From positions 80,187,501 to 80,251,500 of the forward strand of contig CM027385.1 in assembly GCA_015680905.1 (NCBI GenBank): a stretch of 64,000 nt of DNA. The letters run 5' to 3'. Every line of letters starts with the position of its first letter. Positions within the stretch are counted from its first letter, which is position 1. A program made the translations under genes and the position numbers. This stretch comes from Coptis chinensis. Its lineage: Eukaryota > Streptophyta > Magnoliopsida > Ranunculales > Ranunculaceae. Below are positions 11,715-23,462 of the stretch, in pieces. The notes beneath the pieces are model-generated. The model was not told where the DNA came from, ran no database searches, and saw only the letters and a list, made by a program, of their open reading frames with translations.

Positions 11715-14700
11715 TGTCACACCCCGAATTTCGACAGAATTCGGAAAAATAATATTTGTTCCCGACTCTTCGATCTTCGAGGTGTGACGCACTCTCAACT
11801 CCCAAAAACCCATAAACAGTTTAAATATGCGGATAATTAAAAACCAATAAAAAATTTTAACTTAAACAAAAGTCCTCTTCATTACAAAAATTTACAAATA
11901 AGATTAGGTTACAAATCTCTTTTCAATAACTCTTTATTTAAAATTATAATGAAAATACAAATAACATTGTCTCAACTGAAAATCTATTTCACCTCAAGGG
12001 AAAACAAAACCTATCTTGAAATGTGACGCTAACGCAACCCACAAGTAGCAACCAACATTTTTCAATACTAAATCTGTCAAGACTTATCAACTATGTTCAT
12101 TTAATGAACACACCCGATAAGCAAACATGCAAATCGGGTTAGCATTATAAACAATCTTTGGTTAGCATTATAAACAATATTTACACATATACATACCACA
12201 ATATAAGCCCTTAATTCAACATATAACTTACAACAACTATACATACATTCTTATCCATAAGTAAGGCGATAGTTCCTCCACCAAGGCTTTTTAACTTCCA
12301 ACAACCACACAACAAATCATAATGCGATAATAAAAAGGCATTTAGTTCCTCTATGAGGCGTCTTAGGTTCTAACTAAACTAATAACCAGCCAAACATATT
12401 CTATATTTACCGCATTTCATGCTCAATTATATAGTGGGTGGTCCCTGCACGAGTAATTAGTTTGACCCACCCTTCTGCAAAACCATATACAATCATCTAT
12501 CTAAAGATATATCATTAACCAACATATTACCATAATTATATTAATTAAGGCTTTCTTTGCGTGTCCCTAAAATCACGTCGTATCTATGTCGTACCTAGTT
12601 TCCCTAGCTACCACAATCGCTTCCCAACGCCGAACATGTACATCCACATGCCTCCCCTTATATAATGAACTACTCCGTGCGTAACTACCCTGAGCGGGAT
12701 GCCGCACACCAGGTAACTCTCACACGAAAGTCATTATGTGAGTACTGCCACTATTCGGCATAAAATATCGCACGTCTCGTTCTAATTTTGCGAACGGAAT
12801 AATCAAGCCACCATTCGGCTACGCCAGAAGGGCCAATCCCATTACTTACGCCAGAAGGGCCATTCAGATTCACTGAAACGCCCAAAGGGCCAATCATATC
12901 ACATATGCCCATCACAAAGGCCAAATCACATGAATTGTGGTAGCTAGGATCTAAGATTTTCGTTACGTAATTTATTCAAGTGTCATACATTTATATCTCA
13001 TAAACATTCCACTATATCACGTGCAGGTCAAATACCTTGTTGCACTAAGCCACAATATTTAGAAATATCTCAATATATCTCATAACCATTTTCATTCTAT
13101 CACGTGCCAATATATTATTGCACTACGCCACAATCCCGTGGGAAATATCCACAAATACTCTATTAGCATCTCACAGATAAAATAATAGAGCGTTTATATA
13201 TTTATTTCTCCAAAACTATTGCATTTAATATATATATCCCAACATATTATATAATGTCACAATTGCTTCAAACGTATCGCATAACATTTTTTTATAGCGT
13301 TTTAGGAATATTATATCTCCTAAAGTTTCTATCTCGTCACGTGTCAAAATATACACAATATCAACGTCAAATCTTTCTTAGATAATGACAAACAAATTTA
13401 TACAAGATTCCACAGCATTTTAGCATTTGATTTGTCCATACAATTTACAACATAAAACATAGCACAATTAAACAGTCCACAGTCCACAATCAAAGCCCAA
13501 AAATCTAAAGTCCATAAATCTAAGTCCGTATGTAGTTTAATACTCATAAAAACATATATATCTAAGTCTTATTATAATAATTCCCCTCTTGTTACGTGGC
13601 AATATTTATATGTTTTACACACTACTTACGTCAAATCTTAATTAAATAATGACAAACAAGGTTATACAATTTCGACAATATTTTATTACTACATTTGTCC
13701 ATATTCTTAAATATGTGAAAATCTGGAAAAAGTAAACATTCCACAGTCAACGGTCAACAATCAATGTCAAAGTCAAACTGTCGTTTCCATGTTCAACAGG
13801 TTCAGGGTCATAGCCCTGGTTCATGGCTAAGGTTAAGGTGCATGGCTCTTGGGCTCATGTCTAAGGTAATGGTTCGGACACAACTAGCCAAGCCCAAACC
13901 CAAATCTTATAACCCAAAAGTCTAAACATTTAAAGACCCAATTAGATCTATTTTAATTATATGGATAGACATATCCCAAACAAAATAGAAATTGGCCCAA
14001 AGAAAACACTAGTTAGTCCGCCCAAACTTAAACTAAACTGGTCCAAAACTCAAGATTAATCCGGCCCAACCACTAATTAGTGTTTAGGCCCAAAAACGGA
14101 AATCAGAACCGGCCCAACCAAAACACAATTAAAATTGGCCTCAACAAGAAATAGAACCGGCCCAACATAACAATAGAGTTTTGGCCCAACCAAACAAAAG
14201 GTTTAGGCCCAAGCCCCAAGCCCACGAACCAAACAATGTCATCTTCTCCATCAGCCACCACCAGCTCCTCAAGTCCGGCCACCACTCGTCCTCCCCTCTT
14301 AACCCACCGATTTTAATCCCCATAAAAAACCAAACAACATTAATAAAAACAAAAACCCCAAATTATTCAATCCCTATACTTCATCAAAACTAGATCTATA
14401 ATTTTTCGACCTCCATTAATGGTTCTTCAAGCTTTAACAGCTACCCCCACACTCTACAGCACTCAATCACTTGCTACCACCAACTATACCACAACAAAAC
14501 GAGTTCAAACAATAATCCAAATGATTTTCTTGTGACGCCATTACAACCTTTTTCAAAGCTTCAATAGCTTCATCCAATCAACCAACAACCCACATCAAAT
14601 ACTTAACCCCCAACATCAATCAACTAATTCAAAACCACATCAAAGAAAAATAGTTCAATAAAAACAGTACAGGCGACGCCATTGATGCCGGATTACATTG

Positions 14701-15415
14701 CTTTGGCTGGGCGCCATTGACGTACCTTCAGAGCTTGAACAGCTCCCTAACAACCGATTCTAAACCCACATCACCCACCAAAACAATCAACATGATTTAT
14801 GTTGGTACCCTTCCTCCAAATATGGATTTGTATCGCGCAGCCATTAACAAGCATAAACAACACCTGCTACAACTAAACTAATCATCCGTCAATCCAAACA
14901 ATGACAACCATAACAGTATTCAAGTTTAAACTAATCTACCCTCTGTCGTGCCGCCATTACCAAGCATAAAGCTTCAACAGTTCATCATAGAGTTTCAACA
15001 GTTCAATAAAACTAAAATATATCAACAGAAATAACTAAGTAGAAAAACTGATCGGAAACACTCGATATTAAAAGTTTTTATTCGTAGACATAAACCTCTA
15101 GTTTCGATAAAAAAGAAAAAACATAACTACTCACCTAATTAAAAGCTCCACGAATTTTCCCCTAGTCCGAATCGTCGCGCTCCAACACTTTAGCAATCAA
15201 GCCGCCTCCATTTTTATTTTATTTTATTTTTTATCTCTAAACCCTATTCTCTAGAAAAATATGAATATATACTCGGATTTGAAACCTAAACCCGACATAG
15301 ACTCAGGCCCAGAAATCAGGCCCACATATCCCAAATCCAATCCAGCGAATTTTTAAATAAATAATTAAATTAATTAATTAATTAATAAATACGTATTTTA
15401 AATAAGGGCGTTACA
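11715..15415 (-). mobile_element. Long solo LTR, copy 2 (3701 bp, TSD ATCCC)
   Basis: Plus-strand ends are TGTCACACCCC at 11715 and GGGCGTTACA ending at 15415. It is flanked by a perfect ATCCC duplication (11710-11714 and 15416-15420). There are no coding regions and no internal LTR pair. Two units of the GTTCCTC-GAGGCG repeat lie near 12270-12365. On the minus strand a TATA-like box and a conserved leader ending in a splice-donor-like CAGGTGAGTAG (around 15130) suggest the transcribed direction. It sits inside the LINE RT motif QGDPLSP. It has sharp ends and an intact duplication, so it is not very old. Confidence 0.85.
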
Positions 15416-17068
15416 ATCCCCTTGTCTAAGTCCCCTCAAAGGTGTGATAGTCCTACGGGGGGACCCATTCAACAAGACATTATACTTCACTATAGATATG
15501 CAGAATTCCACTAGACTTATCCACTTGCTCGAGAAACCCAGCTTAACCATGATAGCAAGAAGAGCTCCCCAATCAACTCAATCATAACCTTTCGACATAT
15601 CAACTTTAAGAGCAAACAAACCCAGTTTATTCTTCTTAGCCCTTTTTATCTTATGCACAATCTCATGAACCACTCCTATATTATCCCCAATAGATCTTTT
15701 GGGAGCAAAAGCCCCTTAATTAGGTGATATAAACTTAGGCAGTAACCTTCTCAGCCTATTTGCAAGGATCTTAGAAATAACCTTGTAAGAGACATTACAA
15801 AGGCTAAAAGGTCTGTAATGAGAAGTATTTGAGGGTCAATCAATCTTAGGAATCAAAGAAATGTAAGTTTGATTGAGGTATATTCCAAACATGCCAGTAT
15901 TGAAAAAACATTGTACCATCCTCACTAGATCCTCCCCAACCAGACGCCAATACTTTTGATACAGGAAAGCCATCAATCCCCGGAGCTTTCAAACCACACA
16001 TATTCTTCACCACCTTTCTAATCTTAGTTCTAGATGGACATCTAGTTAGAGAATCATTCTCAAAGATAGAAATACAAGGTTCAAACAAATCTAGGATGAT
16101 GTCAAGGGAAGATAGAAGAGCTAAATTTGGTGGAGGTCTGAAAGTATCCTCAAAAGATGAAATGAACTCTTGTGCAACTTCCGGTCTAGAAGTAACCCAA
16201 AGACCGGCTTCATTCTGAATTTTGTCAATACTATTCCTTCTTCTTCTGAAACTAGCATTAGAATGGAAGAATTTAGTATTGTTATCAGCCTCCAAAACCA
16301 TAGAAGTATTTGAGTGCTGCTTCCAATATGATTCCTCCTTCTCGTACAACTCCAAGATATGCTCTTTTATATTTTTAATCTCCGCCAGCACGAGATCAGA
16401 AATGGGGTCAGCCAGAAGAGAAGAGAGAGCAGATTCAACCTCTTTAATTTGAGAAAAAATATTTCCAAAATAAGTTTTGTTCCAAACCCTCAAAGAGGAT
16501 TGCAGCTCAACAAGTTTAGAGTTCAGATTGAATGAAGGAGACACATGAACATAAGTCTGCCAACAATGCTGAATCACATCCATACAAGAGGGGTCTTTAG
16601 TCCACATCTCATGAAACCTAAAGGGTTTAGGGCAACTATCAACCTTCCCAAAAACATAAACAGCTAAGGCAACATGATCAGAAGGAGTAGTGACATGATC
16701 CACAGAAACCATAGGAAAGGAATTTAACCACTCAGCATTAGCAACAAGACGGTCAATCCTCTCCCTTATATTAGCAGCCCCTAATATATTATTAGACCAA
16801 GTAAAAGCAGGACCATGATAGCCAAGATCAACCATCTCAAGATCCTCTATCAGGGAAACAAAATCATCAATATACCTAGAGGGTGTGGGATTCCCACCCT
16901 CCTTTTCAGACAAACTAGTAATGACATTAAAGTCACCCAGAATCAACCAAGGCCCATAATGAACATTTCTCAAATCTCTTAAATAGTTCCAAACAACAAT
17001 TCGTTTATGAGCAACAGGATCTCCATATATATATAAAAGATACATGTCATGAAACATTCGAGAGATAA
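15416..17068 (-). pseudogene. LINE endonuclease and RT N-terminal half
   Basis: The minus-strand frame from 17068 to about 15850 carries the endonuclease core (GPWLILGDFNVI, ERIDRLVAN, SDHVAL) and then the linker and coiled region before RT (NNTKFFHSNAS, GLKAPGIDGFP). From about 15845 to 15416 the first RT motifs follow (ILANRL, ALKVDMSKGYD, LRGLRQG). The endonuclease and linker part is one long open frame; the RT part has stops. Its upstream end is cut by the solo LTR at 17069 and its downstream end by the one at 15415. Confidence 0.82.
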
Positions 17069-20000
17069 TGTCACACCCCGAATTTCGACAGAATTCGGAA
17101 AAACAATATTTGTTCCCGACTCTTCGATCTTCGAGGTGCGACGCACTCTCAACTACCAAAAACTCATAAACAGTTTAAATACGCGGATAATTAAAACCAA
17201 TAAAAATTTCAAATTAACAAAAGTCCTATTCATTACAAAAATTCACAAAACTGATTAAGTTATAAATCTCCTTTCAACCCTCTTTAGTTATAAATACAAC
17301 TGAAAATATAAAACAACATTTGTCTCAACTAAAAATCTATTACACCTTAAGGGAAAACAAAACATATCCTGAGTGCGACGCTAATGCAAACCACAAGCAG
17401 CAACCAACCTTCTTCAACATGAAACATGTCAATACTTATCAACTATGTTCATTTAATGAACACACCCGATAAGCAAACATGCAAATTGGGTTAGCATTAT
17501 AAACAATGCTGGTGTGAGTAGCTATAAAATACAACATATACTTATACATATATTTACACACTAAATAAGCAGTTAGTTCCTCAACCGAGGCGCCTTAACA
17601 TCCAACGAATAATACAACATCATTAAATACCATAATTTAGGCAGGTAGTTCCTCCACTGAGGCGCCTTAGCTTCCCGACAATAATACAAAGGCATTTAGT
17701 TCTTCCATGAGGCGCCTTAGGTTCTAACTAAACTAATAACCAGCCAAGCATATTCTATACTTACTGCATTTCATGCTCAATTACAGAGTGGGTCGTCTCA
17801 GCACAAGTAATTAGTTTGACCCACCTTTATGCAAAACCATATATAATCCTCTATCTAAAGATATATCTTTAACCAACATATTACCATAATTATATTAATT
17901 AAGACTTTCTTTGCGTGTCCCTAAAATCACGTCGTATCTATGTCTTACCTAGTTTCCCTGGCTACCACAATCGCTTCCCAACGCCGAACATGTACATCCA
18001 CATGCCTCCCCTTACATAATGAACCACTCCGTGCGTAACTATCCCGAAAGGGGATGTCGCGACACCGTAACCCTCACACGAAAAGCCATTATGTAAAAAT
18101 CTTGCCATTATACGGCATAAAATATCGCGCATCTTGTTCTAATTTTGCGAACGGAATAATCAAGCCACTATTCGGCTACGCCAGAAGGGCCATTCAGATT
18201 CACTGAAACGCCATAAGGGCCAATCACATTGCTTACGCCAGAAGGGCCATTCAGATTCATTGAAACGCCGAAGGGCCAATCATATCACATACGCCCATCA
18301 CTAGGGCCAAATCTCATGAGTTGTGGTAGCTAGGTTCTAGGATTTTCGTTACATAATTTATTCAGGTGTCATACATTTATATCTCAGAATAATTCCACTA
18401 TATCACGTGCAAGTCAAATACCTTATCGCACTAAGCCACAATATTTAAAATATCTCAATATATCTCATAACCATTTTCATTCTGTCACGTGCCAATATAT
18501 TATTGCACTACGCCACAATCCCATGGGAAATATCCACAAATACTCTACTAGCATCTCACAGATAAAATAATTGAGTGTTTATACATTTATTTCTCCAAAA
18601 CTATTGCATTAAATATATATATCCCAAAATATTATATAATGTCACAATTACTTCAAGCGTATCGCATAACATTTTTATAGCATTTTAGGAATTATTATAT
18701 CTCCTAAAGTTTCTATCTCATCACGTGTCAAAATATACACAATATCAATATCAAATCTTTCTTAGATAATGACAACCAAATTTGTACAAGCTTCCACAGC
18801 ATTTTAGCATTGGATTTGTCCATACAATTTACAACATAAAACGTAGCACAATTAAACAGTTCCACAGTTCACAATCAAAGCCCAAAGCCAAAACCCAAAA
18901 ATCTAAATATTTAAAGACCAAATTTGGATCTATATTACTTTATATGGACCGGCCCCAAAGCAAACTTGAAACTGGCCCAACGAAAGCTAATTGGGTTCGA
19001 CCCAAGCTAACAAAAAAATGAAACTTAAACTGGCCCAAAACCTTAATTGGTTCGGCCCACAAACCACTAAAATGAAACTGCCCCATAACAAACTAAACTA
19101 ATCTTTGGCCCAAAGACTAAACTAAACTGGTCCGGCCCAAACAAAACAATACTCAAGGCTTTGGCCCAAAGCCCAAGTCCAGTTGGTCATCTCCCTCACC
19201 AGCTCCAGCAACCTCTTCCTCCACCGCACTAGCTCGCGCCGGCCACCAACTCTCCTCTTCATCATATCGGTTTTGACCCAAATCAAAAACCAACCAACTT
19301 TAACAAAAGCGAAAACTTCAATTCTTGAATTCCCAATCTTCACCAAAACTAGATCTGGAAAATTTCTGGACGCCATTAATGGCTTCTACAACCTCCGACA
19401 GCCCCACACACAACAATCAACTATAAACTAGTCTAGATAAAAGCCTCACACTCTACTTAAACCCAAAAACAGCCCAACCGAGTTTTTCTTAAAACTCTCC
19501 ACCGGCGCCATTAACGCCGGATTTCAAGCTTCAACAACACCCTTTCTCCACCACCAAATCATCAATACACTTCACCCATACACCAACAATCAACATAAAA
19601 AAAAAAACACAACCAAAACCACAACACTAACAGTTCACGCCACTTGCTGGAACAGGCTCGCGACCCCATTAACGAAGCTCCAAAGCTTGAACCGTTCCAA
19701 CAATTTTAATGAAGGGCTTCAACAGCCTAATAATCTAACCAGTTTTAACAATAACCAGCAGAATGATCACAGACGATGAAGAGCAGGAAAAATTTAACAG
19801 AAACATTGTACTCTAGTAAAACTGTTATCTCTGTATAGACACTATAGATTATTGACGAGAAAAAGAAGAAAACTAAACTACTCACCTGTATTAACAGCTC
19901 CTACGAATTCATCATAGTTCGAATCGTCGCGCTCCAACACTCTAGCAATCCAGCTTCTATCTCTGCCTCCATTTTTATTATATTTTATTATCTAAGAACC

Positions 20001-20171
20001 CTATTCTCCACAACAATATGAATATATATCTGGGTTTGAAACCTAAGCCCAACACAGACTAGGGCCTAGAAACCAGGCCCACATATCCCAAATCCAATCC
20101 AGCAAATTTTAAATAAATAAATAAATTAATTAATAAATAGATAAATACGAATTTTAGATACGGGCGTTACA
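17069..20171 (-). mobile_element. Long solo LTR, copy 3 (3103 bp)
   Basis: Plus-strand ends are TGTCACACCCC at 17069 and GGGCGTTACA ending at 20171. Flanks are GATAA (17064-17068) and GATAT (20172-20176), a 5-bp duplication with one mismatch. It has the same non-coding body as copies 2 and 4, with three units of the GTTCCTC-GAGGCG repeat at about 17575-17720. It interrupts the endonuclease part of the same LINE that holds copy 2. Confidence 0.8.
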
Positions 20172-20622
20172 GATATATAATTTAAAAAAACGTACCAGAG
20201 ATAGCATTTTTGTTCCCATCCACCACTGAGAAATAAATGTTATCCTTATAGAGAACAGCAAGGCCTCCAATTCTTCCAACAAGATCAACTGCAAACACTT
20301 GAGGATACTTAAGTTTTTTCTATACATGCTTCAACTTCTTATATAATAATTTAGTCTCGACTAAAAATAAAATATCAGGATCAAACTTCTTAACTAAAGC
20401 TAAAACACTACGAATGGCCTTAGAAGAGCCCATTCCCCGATAATTCCAGGATGTAATCATGGATTCTTTAGGAAAGCTTACAAAACCCAACAAACTCCCA
20501 CTTATACAACTCCAATCCTTGAAGAAAACAAAGACAAAACTAGTTGAACTCCGAAAATAACATAAATAATCAAATTGTATCTCACAATTGACTTCACAAA
20601 CCCAGAAGATAAAGACATTCAA
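20172..20622 (-). pseudogene. LINE endonuclease N-terminus
   Basis: On the minus strand, ITSWNYRGMGSSKAI and FLVETKLLYKKLKHV are the usual opening strands of a plant L1-type endonuclease, with the catalytic-type Glu in the VETK segment. The methionine before ITSWN lies at about 20460. The piece continues beyond the solo LTR at 20171. No nucleic-acid-binding ORF1 is recognised upstream. Confidence 0.7.
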
Positions 20623-20640
20623 TCACTTTCTTACCACCCT

Positions 20641-22014
20641 CCAAAAGGCTCATTGAGAAGTTATTCATAAAACTGAAATCGGATCACTGTCTTTGAAAAG
20701 TACTTCAGCGAGATCATCATAAAGTGACAGCTCAGAAAACCCGGAATAGGACTAACACTCCGCCACAAGAAAGAGCCCAGCTATCAATGGAAAAATTCTC
20801 TTTTCAGCAATTCATCCCTAACTAACACATAGGAAATCGGCGAATCAAGATCTAGTTTCCTTTCAGCAGAGCGTTCTATATCTCAATGGTATTAGCGTCA
20901 TGTGTAACCCAATTCACCACTGACATAAACACACCAAAACAGATGCACCTCCACTGCAAACTTTATACATAAGAACAAGACTTGAAATTCAGTAGAAATA
21001 GGCAATACCGGAGAAAGTGGAAGAAAGTGATTGAGGTAATTAGCTACTAGGATCAGAATTCATCATCTTATACAACTAGGAAATGGCCTGAATCTTATCG
21101 GGGTTGGCCTGAAACTCACCAAAAATACTCTGGACGGCCGTAACTTTGGGATACTCTACCACCTTAGGCAGGCACCGCCATCACACTGAGAAAAAATGGA
21201 AACATAAAGTTGCAAAGTTGTCTTCCTCCTAAAGTTCATACCTTTATCATTTCAAATCTCAAACCGGCCAAGCAAAATCGTGAAGAAGAAGGAGCAAAAT
21301 CGATTCATCCAACTTTGAAGAAATCACTCATCAAAATCGTGAAGACGAAAGAACCCTCTACCACAGATTACTAAGCTTGGATGAAATCATGAAAAAATGT
21401 ATGAACTTGCACTGTTAGCAGTGAAGGATTTTACCATATCCATTTACCATAAAGATCTTGTGTTACAGTGTGGTAGAATTAACAACTTTGTGCTGGAAAT
21501 TACTTTTCATAATAGTCCACGAAGTCTAGTGTTGGTTGATATGGTCTAAAGTATGATTAGAGAAATAGGGTTCTGATCAAAATGAGTTGCTAAAAGAGCA
21601 AGTCCAATCGACAGCTGTCAAAATGAGCTACTAAAAGATGCCACGTTAGTGTTTTTTGGTAGGAGTGTCAAATTTGGCAGCCGCAAAGCACAAAAACCTT
21701 TCCAATGGTGGTTTTCTTATTTTGAAGTGGTAAAGGCATACAGACTATAGAAACTCTGTCGTCCATCCATTAATTGTAAGTTTAAGTCGAATTTTATTGG
21801 ATAGACGTCACAATTTCTACCGTCCGTCGAAATTTAACTCACGGACGACAAAAATTATGTTGTCCGTCTCCTGAAACATAATTTTGGCAGCTACTAGACA
21901 CGGCCACAAATTTAGTTGGGATATATAACACCGACCAACCAAATTTAGAACCCTTTTAGCAACCACACTGAAATGATTATTTGGCTTTTGAGGTGCTATA
22001 TGGTCTGCTTGAAA
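20641..22014. other. Unassigned, possibly LINE leader
   Basis: No gene is recognised. On the minus strand around 21170-21040 a short partly open stretch can be read (VVEYPKVTAVQSIFGEF) with an in-frame stop; I do not recognise it. The part up to about 21300 may be leader of the minus-strand LINE. The remainder is AT-rich and featureless. Confidence 0.3.
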
Positions 22015-22124
22015 ATATTTCTATAGTTTGAATTGATGTCTTGAGGATAAGATATTTCTATAGTTTGAAATTGATGTCTTAATGATAAGATATTTATATA
22101 GTTTGAAATTGATGGCTTGATGAG
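22015..22124. repeat. 38-bp tandem repeat, three copies
   Basis: Units at 22015-22051, 22052-22089 and 22090-22124 (last one partial) share ATATTTCTATAGTTTGAAAT then TGATGTCTT and GATAAG, with few differences. It is a small intergenic minisatellite without coding signal. Confidence 0.75.
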
Positions 22125-22369
22125 TAGTAAAGAATGACGTTTGCCGTGATGACAAAAATTTCTTTTTTCTTTTTCTTTATTTTTGGAAATTTACTTTGGC
22201 TTTCCGCTGGCCAAACAAAACCAACGACCATGTCTTTGGCTTAAAACTGTTGCCTTTTAATATAAATACATTCACTTTATTAGGTCTCAATGTTTCCACC
22301 CTTTTATTAGGTTCTCTTGTCAATTTACGATGGGAATTCTTATTCTTATTCACTTTCATATTGCATTTT

Positions 22370-22661
22370 TGTTGAGATTAATCCCACGGATCTAAAGCCA
22401 AGCTAATTAATATATAAATCTCATAATCTCTTTACTTATCACCAATTGGTTTTAAATTAGATACCCAAATTCAATATAGCATCAGAGCGGATTATTTCTC
22501 TAGCCGGAAAAAGTCATATTATTTCACGCTATCTATTTAAAAATTGTTCACGTGTCAAGCGCAGAATACGCCACAAATGGGATGATGTTGAGATTAATCC
22601 CCCGTCGGAAGTCTAAAGGTATAAGTCATAAGGCCTCTCCACTGGACTCCCAAATTCAATA
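22370..22661 (+). mobile_element. TRIM-like miniature LTR element, decayed
   Basis: Two short direct repeats open TGTTGAGATTAATCCC (22370 and 22586) and close around CCCAAATTCAATA (about 22476 and 22661). After the first comes TAGCATCAGAGC, close to the TGGTATCAGAGC primer site (initiator Met tRNA) of many plant LTR elements. The interior is about 110 bases with no coding room. This is the layout of a terminal-repeat retrotransposon in miniature. It is broken and old, and the repeats have diverged clearly. Confidence 0.6.
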
Positions 22662-22861
22662 ATTTTCGTGGCCGAATAATTTGTAAGAAAATAAAATTTG
22701 CAATGAACAATATTTTCGATACTTTGAGTGCAAAAATGATCTTCAATCTTGAAGCAAACTATCACCATCAGCAAATTTGGTTGTTTGTTTGTTTTTTCTT
22801 CGATTTTTATTTTGTGATAAAGATAATTCAACATCAAGTTTGTTGGTTGTAATGTCAAGGG

Positions 22862-23275
22862 TCGGGTTCTGAAAAATCCGAACCCAAACCGATAAGAAAG
22901 TTAGGAACTCAAAACCAAACCAAACCGATAAAAAAATTGAAAACTTCGAAATCGAACCGAACTGATAAGAAATATTGTAAACCGAATCCAAACTGACCCG
23001 AACTGAAAACTATAAAATCAATTAAATATTAAATTAAATCAATTAATTTCAACCACACAATTGATAAATATATACAAAGTTAATCATAAATATTACTAAA
23101 ACGTCATCTTATCGGTTCGGGTTTATATCTGTTCGGTGGAGAACAAACCCAAAACCAAACCAATATCTTATCGGTTCGATAGAAAATAAATCAAATTACC
23201 AAAACCTAAACCATTTTTTATCGATTTGGTTCGGGTCGGTTATCGAGTTATCGAAATGCATTTACAACCCTACTC
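22862..23275. repeat. Imperfect repeats of a TTATCGGTTCGG-like motif in both orientations
   Basis: The left half repeats AACCGATAAGAA-like words and the right half repeats the complement (TTATCGGTTCGG), giving a loose palindrome of about 410 bp. It resembles the degenerate foldback repeats common upstream of plant genes, but clear terminal repeats or a target duplication are not visible. It sits about 190 bases upstream of PLR gene 1. Confidence 0.4.
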
Positions 23276-23462
23276 ATAACCACAAATTCACAAAAGTCTG
23301 TAAGTTTCGAACCACATAGACCTTAGGGGACCAGCACACAAAAAAGTTGCGTAGTCAATTTTTAAGGTCGGTGACAATGACGTCAATGTGATGCTTAATT
23401 TGGTTTGGGATATAGAATATAAAGTACAATTGTTACAGATTTCCACGTTCAAGCACACAACC

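Larger units (their letters stand above)
9455..20640 (-). mobile_element. L1-type LINE split by two solo LTRs
   Basis: A non-LTR retrotransposon on the minus strand. In 5'-3' order its parts are the endonuclease start (20622-20172), the rest of the endonuclease and the first RT motifs (17068-15416), then RT, zf-RVT and RNase H (11714 to about 9680), and an A-run plus (CAA)n tail at 9455-9510. The gaps are exactly the two solo LTRs. The 5' end is uncertain: no ORF1 is recognised and sequence to about 21300 could be leader. Several in-frame stops show it is inactive. The element predates both LTR insertions. Confidence 0.82.

Noticed and set aside
11715-15415. Long repeats as complete non-autonomous (LARD-type) elements
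   Set aside because: The two ends of each copy are not direct repeats of one another, so each copy is a single LTR and not an LTR pair with an interior.
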